Source: an uncultured Coriobacteriaceae bacterium
GTDB lineage: Bacteria; Actinomycetota; Coriobacteriia; Coriobacteriales; QAMH01
Reading direction: 5' to 3'
Assembly (NCBI GenBank): GCA_902783175.1
Contig: CACZQA010000161.1
Coordinates: 1 to 8,539, forward strand
Length of the DNA: 8,539 nt
The notes beneath the pieces were generated by a model. The model did not search any database. It saw nothing but the letters and a program-made list of their open reading frames with translations, and was not told the origin of the DNA. The translations under genes were made by a program, and so were the position numbers. Below, in pieces: positions 1 to 5,549 of this stretch. The number at the start of each line of letters is the position of its first letter. Position 1 is the stretch's first letter.

Positions 1-1
1 A

Positions 2-1519
2 AAGGGGCGTGTCCGAAAGCGTCACGGGCCAGGTCTCGGCGAGCTTGCCGCAGGGGCTCTGCACGCCGAACAGCAAATCGATGCACGCGTGCCCGCCCTG
101 GCAGCCCGCCAGGTGCATGAGGAGCACGGCGCTCGTGCCGTCGATCCACGGCGTCTCGACCGGCGCACCGCAGGAGAGCACGACGACGGTGCGGTCGTTG
201 GCGGCGGCCACGCGTGCGATGAGGCGTTCGATCCCCTCAGGAAGCCGCATGCTGTGACGGTCCCTGCCCTCGGTCTCGAGCGCGTCGGGCAATCCTGCGA
301 AGACGACGGCGGCGTCGCAGCGCGCCGCGAGCCGCTCGGCTTGCCTGAGCATCTCTTCGTCGGTCGAACCCGTCTTGGGGTCGTAGCCGGGCGCGAACTC
401 GACGTCGAGCCGCTGCGCGCGTGCGCAGTCCCACGCGTTGTCGAGCTGGATCGGGCTGACTTGCGATGAGCCGCCGCCTTGGTAGTGCGGCTCTTTCGCA
501 AATGCTCCTACGAAGGCGATGTGGTCGGTCGTGGCAAACGGCAGTGTCTCGTCGTTCTTGAGCAGGACGGCGCTCTCTGCAGCCGCTTGCGCTGCGAGCA
601 GCAGGTGCGCTTCGTCATCGCAGGTAAAGTCGAGCTGGCGCCCCCTCTCGCATCTATCGGACAGGCGCGCCAGGCGTTGCAGCGCAGCGTCGATGACGCC
701 TTCGTCGAGCGTGCCTTCCTCCACGGCTTGCGCAAGGGCGCGCGCGTGGCATTCCTGGGGTCCGGGCATCACGAGGTCGAGGCCGGCCTTTGCCGAGCTG
801 ACGCTTTCGCTGAGCGCGCCCCAGTCCGTGACCACCACACCGTCCCAGCCCCACTCGTCTCTGAGCTTGTCGGTGAGCAGCGCCTTGCTCTCGGTCGCAT
901 GGACGCCGTTGACCTTGTTGTAGGCCGCCATGACCATCCAAGGGTCTGCCCTTTCGACGACGAGCTCGAACGCGCGCAGGTATATCTCGTTGAGCGCCCG
1001 CTCGTCGACGATGGAATCCGAGGTGAGGCGCGCGAGCTCCTGCGAGTTGCAGGCAAAGTGCTTGAGGCAGGCGCCCACGCCCTGCTGCTGCACGCCTTTG
1101 ACAAACGACGAGGCCAAGGCCCCGGCTAGGTAGGGGTCTTCGCTGTAGTACTCGAAGTTTCTGCCGCACAGGGGGCTTCGCTTCATGTTGACGCCGGGGG
1201 CGAGCAGGACATTCACGCTCGCGCGGCGGCATTCTTCCGCTATCGCCTTGCCGACTGCCCAGACGAGCTGGGTATCGAAGCTCGAGGCAAGGGCGCTTGC
1301 CGTGGGAAAGCAGGTCGCGGGAAGCGTCGGGTTGAAGCCCGCGTGGTCGGCTCCTGCCTGCGGGACTTCCTTGCGCAGCCCATGCGGCCCATCGGACATC
1401 ACGATGCTCGTGATGCCCAGCGAGGCATCGGAATACGTGCGCCACGAGGTTCTGCCCGCCAGGAGGCGAGTCTTTTTTCGCAGGGCGTCTTGTTCGCGTT
1501 GCGGGTTCGAAGTGGTCAT
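2..1519 (-). CDS. Glycoside hydrolase family 3 (beta-glucosidase type), C-terminal part beyond the window
   Basis: This gene likely encodes a retaining beta-glycosidase that removes terminal beta-linked glucose or a related sugar. The frame is open for 506 codons from ATG 1519 and leaves the window at the left edge; family members usually have 700-850 residues. The N-terminal barrel spans about residues 15-290. It contains MSDGPHGLR (41-49), the sugar-contacting KHF (153-155) and VVVTDWGA (228-235), where D232 is the expected nucleophile. The alpha/beta sandwich domain starts near 315 with SAVLLKND. It carries ETEGRDRHSM (415-424), whose Glu residues are candidate acid/base, and GKLAETWP (491-498). 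No PA14 insert is visible in the part seen. There is no signal peptide, so the enzyme is probably cytoplasmic and acts on imported glycosides. A GAGGG Shine-Dalgarno sequence lies 4 bases before the ATG. It diverges from a ROK sugar kinase. Exact substrate (glucoside, xyloside, plant or drug glycoside) cannot be read from the sequence. Confidence 0.93.
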   Translation of the reverse strand, partial: MTTSNPQREQDALRKKTRLLAGRTSWRTYSDASLGITSIVMSDGPHGLRKEVPQAGADHAGFNPTLPATCFPTASALASSFDTQLVWAVGKAIAEECRRASVNVLLAPGVNMKRSPLCGRNFEYYSEDPYLAGALASSFVKGVQQQGVGACLKHFACNSQELARLTSDSIVDERALNEIYLRAFELVVERADPWMVMAAYNKVNGVHATESKALLTDKLRDEWGWDGVVVTDWGALSESVSSAKAGLDLVMPGPQECHARALAQAVEEGTLDEGVIDAALQRLARLSDRCERGRQLDFTCDDEAHLLLAAQAAAESAVLLKNDETLPFATTDHIAFVGAFAKEPHYQGGGSSQVSPIQLDNAWDCARAQRLDVEFAPGYDPKTGSTDEEMLRQAERLAARCDAAVVFAGLPDALETEGRDRHSMRLPEGIERLIARVAAANDRTVVVLSCGAPVETPWIDGTSAVLLMHLAGCQGGHACIDLLFGVQSPCGKLAETWPVTLSDTPL

Positions 1520-1559
1520 GTGCCCTCATTGCTACGTGAAAACCGGCGGAACTAATCCT

Positions 1560-1602
1560 TTGACAATGGGTATCATGTAGGTAGATACATGGGCATACTA
1601 CC
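1560..1602. promoter_or_regulatory. Divergent control region with overlapping inverted repeats between GH3 and ROK kinase
   Basis: A consensus TTGACA lies at 1560-1565 on the plus strand. Plausible but weak -10 boxes follow 16-18 bases later (TAGATA 1582-1587 or GATACA 1584-1589) and would serve the kinase gene. Three inverted repeats overlap here: CATGTA-N6-TACATG (1574-1591), GTATC-N9-GATAC (1570-1588) and GGTAG-N13-CTACC (1580-1602). ATGGGYAT also occurs twice as a direct repeat (1566-1573 and 1589-1596). This symmetry covers the spacer, the -10 and the likely start of transcription, as expected for a repressor operator. I could not assign a good promoter for the minus-strand glycosidase. 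The regulator's identity is unknown and no regulator gene lies in the window. Confidence 0.5.
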
Positions 1603-1626
1603 GCAATGTCGATTGGGGTGATTGAC

Positions 1627-2598
1627 ATGGAGGGTCTCAGACTGGGAATCGACCTGGGGGGAACGACGGTCAAGGTGGGGCTCGTCGACGAGGAACTCGA
1701 GATCGTCGACAAGGTCATCTACCGTTCGCGTCCCCTCGACGAGATGGCTGCCTGTGCGGAGTTTTCCGACCAGCTCAAGGCCTTCGTCGTGGAGGCGCGC
1801 TACGACCCTGCCGAAATCGAGGGCATCGGGGTCGCCATCCCCGGGACCGTGCTCGGCGCAGAAGTCGAGTTGCTCCCCAACATCCAACTCGACCTGCAGC
1901 TCCTGCTCGAATCGCTGCGCGACTACTTTCCCAACGCCGACCTTGCCTACCTCAACGACGCCAACGCGGGCGCGCTCGCCGAGGCGGCATTCGGGGCGGG
2001 CGTCGGCTACCGCAACGTCTTGTACGTGACGATCGGCACGGGCATCGGCGCCGGTGTCGTCATCGGTGGAAAGGTCATCGCGGGCGCGCATGGGGCGGCT
2101 GGCGAGATCGGCCATGTCTCCGTTGCGAAGGGCGGCAGGCGCTGCTCGTGCGGCAGGCGCGGCTGCCTGGAGCAGTATGCGTCGGCGCGTGGCATCGTCC
2201 GCACGTTCAGGGAGGTCGGGGCCAACGCCCCGTCTGTCTACGAGTCGCTCGACCACCAGCAAGACCATCTCGCGCACATGCTCATGCCCAAGCACGATGC
2301 GGACAGCCTGACGGTGTTTCGCGCCTACGAGGAAGGCGATTTCCGCGCGGTCAAGGCGGTCGACGTGTTCGCCAAGTCCCTGGGGTTTGCCCTCGGGCAG
2401 GTCTGCACGGTGCTCGACCCGGATGTCGTGCTGCTCGGCGGGGGCGTGGCCGGGAGCGCGCACGTGTACCTGTCCAAGGTCCAGCAGGTGTTTTCCGAAA
2501 GCGTCATCGAGCCGTGTCGCGAGACGGAAATCCTGCCGGGCAGGCTCGGCAACAGCGCCAACATGCTCGGTGCCGCCTACTATTCGATGATTCAGTAG
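1627..2598 (+). CDS. ROK-family sugar kinase (glucokinase type)
   Basis: This is probably an ATP-dependent glucokinase or similar hexose kinase that phosphorylates sugar in the cytoplasm. The 323-residue product is normal for ROK kinases and has no N-terminal helix-turn-helix, so it is an enzyme rather than a ROK repressor. Visible motifs are the phosphate-binding LGIDLGGTTVKVGLV (6-20), LNDANAGALAEA (109-120) with catalytic D111, the glycine-rich TIGTGIGAGVV (135-145) and EIGH (160-163). The zinc-site cysteines follow as CSCGRRGC (173-180), leading into LEQYASARG with sugar-contacting E182. VVLLGGGVAG (267-276) belongs to the ATP domain. I chose ATG 1627 because GGGGTGAT lies 4 bases before it, a close match to the 16S rRNA tail, and because the phosphate motif then falls at the usual distance from the N-terminus. 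ATG 1606 is in frame and would add seven residues but has no such site. The divergent beta-glucosidase suggests glucose as substrate; N-acetylmannosamine or another hexose is possible. Confidence 0.92.
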   Translation: MEGLRLGIDLGGTTVKVGLVDEELEIVDKVIYRSRPLDEMAACAEFSDQLKAFVVEARYDPAEIEGIGVAIPGTVLGAEVELLPNIQLDLQLLLESLRDYFPNADLAYLNDANAGALAEAAFGAGVGYRNVLYVTIGTGIGAGVVIGGKVIAGAHGAAGEIGHVSVAKGGRRCSCGRRGCLEQYASARGIVRTFREVGANAPSVYESLDHQQDHLAHMLMPKHDADSLTVFRAYEEGDFRAVKAVDVFAKSLGFALGQVCTVLDPDVVLLGGGVAGSAHVYLSKVQQVFSESVIEPCRETEILPGRLGNSANMLGAAYYSMIQ

Positions 2599-2617
2599 AC
2601 AGCCTTTGCTCACCAGG

Positions 2618-2654
2618 AAAAAACGAGGTCCCCGGCGTGTTGTCGGGGACCTCG
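2618..2654 (-). terminator. Intrinsic terminator of cysE, possibly also used by the converging ROK gene
   Basis: A perfect 11-bp stem, CGAGGTCCCCG (2624-2634) with CGGGGACCTCG (2644-2654), encloses a 9-base loop. Read on the minus strand it is followed at once by six U residues (A6 at 2618-2623), a textbook rho-independent terminator 26 bases past the cysE stop. Read on the plus strand it is followed only by AUUCGUUU, so it may terminate the kinase transcript less efficiently. Confidence 0.88.
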
Positions 2655-2680
2655 ATTCGTTTGCAGCTGCTGCCCGGTCT

Positions 2681-3604
2681 CTAGATGACCCAGCACCACG
2701 GGTCTTCGGGTTTGTTGGGGTCTTTCACGAAGACCTCCTGGTTCTTGAGCGAGACGCGCGATCCCGGTGGGACCGACTGCGTGACAAACGCGCTGCCCGC
2801 GATGACCGAGCCCTCGCCGATGACGGTGTCGCCGCCGAGGATGCTCGCGTTGGAGTAGATCGTGACGTTGTCCTCGATGGTGGGGTGGCGCTTGACGCCC
2901 TTGAGCTTCTGGCCGGCACGCGTGGAGAGCGCGCCGAGCGTGACGCCCTGGTAGATTTTGACGTGGTCGCCAATCTTCGTCGTCTCGCCGATGACGACGC
3001 CCGAGGCGTGGTCGATGAAGAAGTACTCGCCGATCTCTGCGCCGGACCCGATGTCGATGCCGGTGATGCTGTGCGCGTACTCGTTCATGATGCGCGGGAT
3101 GAGGGGGACGTCCTTGATCGCGAAATAGTGGGCGATGCGGTAGACGTAGATGGCGAAGAAGCCGGGGTAGCAGAAGATGATCTCTTCCTTGCTGTCGGCG
3201 GCGGGGTCTCCATCGAAGGCGGCCTGCACGTCCTTGAGCAGGATCTTCTGGATTTCCGGGATCTTGTAGAAGAACTCCGAGCAGATATCGCTCACCTGCG
3301 TCTCGATCTCGTCGAGCGGGCGCGTGTGGTCGTCCCTGAACAGGAAGGCCTCGGTGAGCTCGTGGTGGAGGTTCTCCTCGATGTGGGTCAGCGTGTCGCC
3401 GATGAAGTACTTGGGGCCGGCCTCGGTCGGCACCTCGTCGCCGAAGTAGCGGGGGAACATGATGCGGCGCACGTCGTTGATAACTTCGATGATCGCGTTG
3501 CGCGACGGAAAATGCCAGTCGGGGTTCGTGAAGAAGATCTCTTCGGAATCGTAGTAGTTCTTCTCTATACGCGCGACGACATCGTCAAGCTTCTTGTTAA
3601 AAAT
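2681..3604 (-). CDS. cysE: Serine O-acetyltransferase (start uncertain, probably ATT)
   Basis: This enzyme makes O-acetylserine from serine and acetyl-CoA, the first committed step of cysteine synthesis in the cytoplasm. In the 307-residue form, residues 1-160 are the helical N-terminal region (with NPDWHFPSR at 27-35). The left-handed beta-helix follows from about 180, with GIDIGSGAEIG (182-192) and FIDHASGVVIGE (195-206); D184 and H199 match the catalytic Asp-His pair. YQGVTLGALS (218-227) and KRHPTIEDNVTI (238-249) are further hallmarks. The protein ends in Ile, the residue that docks into cysteine synthase CysK in known SAT-CysK complexes. The frame stays open to ATG 3751, but that ATG lacks a Shine-Dalgarno sequence, overlaps the divergent promoter, and lies upstream of a good extended -10 inside the frame. 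The only in-frame standard start codons are ATG 3751 and GTG 3748, both at the far end. ATT 3604 has GAGAGAGG 8 bases upstream and gives an N-terminus (IFNKKLDDVV) like those I recall from relatives. The function call is firm; the start is not. Confidence 0.9.
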   Translation of the reverse strand: MFNKKLDDVVARIEKNYYDSEEIFFTNPDWHFPSRNAIIEVINDVRRIMFPRYFGDEVPTEAGPKYFIGDTLTHIEENLHHELTEAFLFRDDHTRPLDEIETQVSDICSEFFYKIPEIQKILLKDVQAAFDGDPAADSKEEIIFCYPGFFAIYVYRIAHYFAIKDVPLIPRIMNEYAHSITGIDIGSGAEIGEYFFIDHASGVVIGETTKIGDHVKIYQGVTLGALSTRAGQKLKGVKRHPTIEDNVTIYSNASILGGDTVIGEGSVIAGSAFVTQSVPPGSRVSLKNQEVFVKDPNKPEDPWCWVI

Positions 3605-3620
3605 GAGAGCATCCTCTCTC
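3605..3620 (-). promoter_or_regulatory. Small hairpin holding the cysE Shine-Dalgarno sequence
   Basis: On the transcript, GAGAG (3620-3616) can pair with CUCUC (3609-3605) around a six-base AGGAUG loop. The Shine-Dalgarno run GAGAGAGG lies in the 5' arm and loop, and the proposed AUU start begins on the next base (3604). The stem has only 5 bp, so stability is modest. It could dampen or regulate initiation, but that is inference. Confidence 0.35.
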
Positions 3621-3671
3621 TTCAGGCATCGTGCGCGGAGCCCGTGTGGCCCCGATGCGTTTGTCGTCTGA

Positions 3672-3680
3672 ATAATAGCA
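3672..3680 (-). promoter_or_regulatory. Extended -10 promoter candidate for cysE
   Basis: The minus strand reads TGCTATTAT: TG, one base, then TATTAT, matching five of six bases of the -10 consensus with the extended TG. No good -35 lies 17 bases upstream, which extended -10 promoters can tolerate. Transcription would start near 3665, about 60 bases before the proposed ATT start. This would make the first 28 or so codons of the ATG 3751 frame untranscribed from this promoter. Confidence 0.45.
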
Positions 3681-3752
3681 AGTTGCGCATTCGGTACCGC
3701 GCTTGTTTCGATTTTGTTGTTTTTGCGAGCACCATGGCATGCGAGCACCATC

Positions 3753-3780
3753 CGTATAATGGAACGAGTTTCAGTGTCGA
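3753..3780. promoter_or_regulatory. Overlapping opposite-strand -10 boxes between cysE and the CDF transporter
   Basis: On the plus strand a perfect TATAAT lies at 3755-3760, about 45 bases before the transporter ATG, with no recognisable -35 at 16-18 bases. On the minus strand TCGACA (3780-3775) and TATACG (3758-3753) are 16 bases apart and could drive a longer cysE transcript. The two -10 boxes share four positions, so only one polymerase could occupy the site at a time. Confidence 0.45.
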
Positions 3781-3804
3781 GCGAAGCGACAGGAAGGAAA
3801 CCGC

Positions 3805-4854
3805 ATGTCAGATTCCACGTTGCCCGATGGTCAGGGGTTTCGGCCCGAGCAGGAGCAGGGTGCTGTCGAGAGCACCGGCTCCGTGATCGCCGCGGTTGCC
3901 GCGAACATTCTCGTCGGCATCGTCAAGTTCATCGCAGCCGCCATCTCGGGGTCTTCGGCGATGGTCTCCGAGGGTATACACTCCATCGTGGATTCCGGCA
4001 ACGGCCTGCTCATCTTGCTTGGCATCAAGAAGTCGTCGCGCAAGCCCGACGTGGAGCACCCCTTTGGCTACGGGCAGGAGCTCTACTTCTGGACGCTCGT
4101 CGTGGCCATCATGATCTTCGCGCTGGGCGGGGGCGTCTCCATCTACGAGGGCATCTCCCATATCCGCGAAGTCGGGCCGGACACGGTGCTCGGCGACCCC
4201 ACCGTGAACTACGTGGTGCTGCTCGTCGCTGCCGCGATCGAGGGATCCTCGCTGTTCATCGCCGTGCGCAACTTCAACAAGGCACGCGGCGACGTGCGGC
4301 CGGCGCAGTTCATCCGTGAGGCAAAGGACCCGAGCCTGTTCACGGTCGTGCTCGAGGATTCCGCGGCAGAGCTCGGCCTGCTGTTCGCGTTTCTGGGCGT
4401 CTTCTTGAGCCACCTGTTCAACAACCCCTACCTTGACGGTGCGGCCTCGGTGCTCGTCGGGCTGCTGCTCGCGAGCGTGTCGGTCATCTTGCTGCGCGAG
4501 ACCAAGGGGCTGCTCATCGGCGAGGGGCTCAAGGCATCTGAACTGCGCGATCTCGAGGCGCTCGTCGAGAGCGACCCGCGCGTCGTCGAGTGCGGCCGCA
4601 TCCTCACGTACTACATGGGCCCGCACGACATGCTCATGAACATGGACGTGACGTTTTCCGAAGAGCTCGACCGCGATCAGGTGACCGACGCGATCGATGA
4701 CATAGAGGGTGTCATCGTCGCGCACTACCCGCAGACGACGAAGGTCTTCATCGAGTCGGAGAGCTACAGGTTCACCCATGCGCAGAGCCTGCGCGGCGCC
4801 CAGATGAACGTGAGCGTGCCGCACGAGCCGCCATCACCCGAAGAGGGGCGCTAG
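3805..4854 (+). CDS. Cation diffusion facilitator (CDF) family metal transporter
   Basis: This is an inner-membrane antiporter that probably exports a divalent metal (zinc, or possibly iron or manganese) against protons. The 349-residue product begins with a soluble segment of about 24 residues. Six hydrophobic segments follow, at about 25-47, 50-74, 95-117, 134-154, 178-204 and 209-230, and then a cytoplasmic domain from about 240 that resembles the CDF dimerisation fold. SSAMVSEGIHSIVDSGN (50-66) in segment 2 carries the metal-site pair H59/D63, and HPFGYGQELYFW (85-96) follows. LEDSAAELG (183-191) in segment 5 supplies acidic E184/D185 where many CDFs have His-x3-Asp. This pattern recalls the ZnT9-like branch rather than E. 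coli FieF. The start is supported by AGGAAGGA about 6 bases before the ATG. The last 25 residues are polar and Pro/Glu-rich. Metal specificity cannot be settled from sequence alone. Confidence 0.92.
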   Translation: MSDSTLPDGQGFRPEQEQGAVESTGSVIAAVAANILVGIVKFIAAAISGSSAMVSEGIHSIVDSGNGLLILLGIKKSSRKPDVEHPFGYGQELYFWTLVVAIMIFALGGGVSIYEGISHIREVGPDTVLGDPTVNYVVLLVAAAIEGSSLFIAVRNFNKARGDVRPAQFIREAKDPSLFTVVLEDSAAELGLLFAFLGVFLSHLFNNPYLDGAASVLVGLLLASVSVILLRETKGLLIGEGLKASELRDLEALVESDPRVVECGRILTYYMGPHDMLMNMDVTFSEELDRDQVTDAIDDIEGVIVAHYPQTTKVFIESESYRFTHAQSLRGAQMNVSVPHEPPSPEEGR

Positions 4855-4856
4855 GA

Positions 4857-4870
4857 CAGCCTCTCGGCTG
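4857..4870 (+). terminator. Short hairpin just after the CDF stop codon
   Basis: CAGCC (4857-4861) and GGCTG (4866-4870) pair around a TCTC tetraloop two bases after the stop codon. No U-tract follows, so by itself it is a weak terminator. It may stabilise the 3' end of the transcript. Confidence 0.3.
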
Positions 4871-4888
4871 CCTTCAGCCAAAACCAAT

Positions 4889-4927
4889 GCAGCCCGGGCA
4901 TGGCAGAGGCGCCATGACCCGGGCTGC
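4889..4927 (-). terminator. Long hairpin between the converging FKBP and CDF genes
   Basis: GCAGCCCGGG plus CATGGC (4889-4904) pairs with GCCATG plus CCCGGGCTGC (4911-4927). This gives 16 bp broken only by one bulged A at 4917, with a six-base loop. On the minus strand it is followed by AUUGGUUUUGG, a weak U-tract, which fits termination of FKBP transcripts about 36 bases after the stop. On the plus strand no U-tract follows, so CDF termination here is less certain. Confidence 0.65.
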
Positions 4928-4933
4928 GCTGCG

Positions 4934-4956
4934 TTCGGCGGTTTCTCGCTGCCGAA
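4934..4956 (-). terminator. Second small hairpin next to the FKBP stop
   Basis: TTCGGC (4934-4939) and GCCGAA (4951-4956) can pair around an 11-base loop six bases past the FKBP stop codon. Six U residues precede this stem on the minus-strand transcript rather than follow it, so it is probably accessory to the longer hairpin downstream. Confidence 0.35.
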
Positions 4957-4962
4957 AAAACG

Positions 4963-5388
4963 CTAGTTTGCCTCGAGCAGCTCGATTTCGAAGTTGAGTG
5001 CCTTGCCGGCAAGCTCATGGTTCATGTCGAACGTGATCTCGGTGTCGGTCACCTCGGAGACGAGGGCGGGGAAGCGGTTGCCCATGGGGTCGCTCAGCAC
5101 GATTTTCTCGCCCGCCTTGAGGGTCTCTGCGCCGGGCATGTTGGAAAGCGCGATGGTCTGCACCGCGTCATCCCTGCGCTCGCCGTAGGCGTCCTTGGGC
5201 TCGAGGTGGACGGTCAGCTTCTGGCCGACCTCCATGTCCTTTACCGCGCGGTCGAAGCCGGGGATCATCTGGCCCGCCATGCACGTGAACTCGAGCGGCT
5301 GGTTGCGGTCGTAGGAGGAATCGAACTTGGTGCCGTCGTCAAGGGTGCCCGTGTAGTGGACTTTGACTTTCTTGCCTTCGTTGCTCAT
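4963..5388 (-). CDS. SlyD-like FKBP peptidyl-prolyl cis-trans isomerase
   Basis: This enzyme speeds proline cis-trans isomerisation and probably acts as a folding chaperone in the cytoplasm. The 141-residue form has the SlyD layout. The FKBP N-terminal part includes VHYTGTLDDGTKFDSS (10-25) and GQMIPGFDRAVKDMEVGQK (39-57), then EPKDAYGERR (63-72). An insert-in-flap domain runs from about 75 to 117, and the closing FKBP strand is NHELAGKALNFEIELLE (123-139). There is no signal peptide and no His/Cys-rich tail after the FKBP fold, so the nickel-handling tail of E. coli SlyD is absent. The frame is open to ATG 5490, but a promoter at 5460-5490 excludes that start. ATG 5388 has AAAAGAG five bases upstream and puts the FKBP fold at the very N-terminus; ATG 5415 would add nine basic residues and has a poorer site. 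Confidence 0.93.
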   Translation of the reverse strand: MSNEGKKVKVHYTGTLDDGTKFDSSYDRNQPLEFTCMAGQMIPGFDRAVKDMEVGQKLTVHLEPKDAYGERRDDAVQTIALSNMPGAETLKAGEKIVLSDPMGNRFPALVSEVTDTEITFDMNHELAGKALNFEIELLEAN

Positions 5389-5459
5389 GAGTACTCTTTT
5401 CGGTCGTCGACGCATGTCGGTCGTTCTTTCAAGCGTCGTACAGTCTAGCGTATTCGCCG

Positions 5460-5490
5460 ATTCTGGCAGATGGGGCCGAGGATTTGTCAA
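5460..5490 (-). promoter_or_regulatory. Promoter of the FKBP gene
   Basis: A perfect TTGACA (5490-5485) is followed after 19 bases by CAGAAT (5465-5460), which is preceded by TGC to give an extended -10. The spacer is longer than the usual 17, which the TG may compensate. The expected transcript start near 5453 leaves about 65 bases before ATG 5388 and rules out the upstream ATG 5490. Confidence 0.6.
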
Positions 5491-5507
5491 GTCTTCGTCA
5501 TGAGAGA

Positions 5508-5516
5508 TGGTATAGT
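5508..5516 (+). promoter_or_regulatory. Extended -10 promoter of the SWIM/SNF2 gene
   Basis: The plus strand reads TGGTATAGT: TG, one base, then TATAGT with five of six consensus bases. No good -35 sits at 16-18 bases; TTGTCA (5484-5489) is too far. A start of transcription near 5523 would leave about 27 bases before the TTG start codon, with the Shine-Dalgarno sequence well placed. Confidence 0.5.
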
Positions 5517-5549
5517 TAAGTGATTCATTCGACGAGGTAGGGAAGCGTT

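Noticed and set aside
479..1129. Plus-strand open frames over the left-edge glycosidase, and the minus-strand frame 654-1718
   Set aside because: These are shadows of the GH3 gene, whose correct frame leaves the window and shows the nucleophile and sugar-binding motifs in order.
1573..2613. A 346-codon minus-strand frame across the ROK kinase
   Set aside because: Mirror frame of the kinase with no recognisable motif; the plus-strand ROK signatures are unambiguous.
2618..2654. The strong inverted repeat as a mobile-element end or attachment site
   Set aside because: A perfect GC stem followed by six U on the cysE strand, just past a stop codon, is fully explained as an intrinsic terminator; no transposase or target duplication is present.
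2606..3886. A 426-codon plus-strand frame across cysE
   Set aside because: Antisense to the well-conserved serine acetyltransferase, of low-complexity Val/Asp/Leu/Arg composition, and overlapping the cysE terminator at its start.
3808..4824. A 338-codon minus-strand frame across the CDF transporter
   Set aside because: Mirror frame, charged and His/Arg-rich, lying exactly within the transporter gene; no ribosome site or domain.
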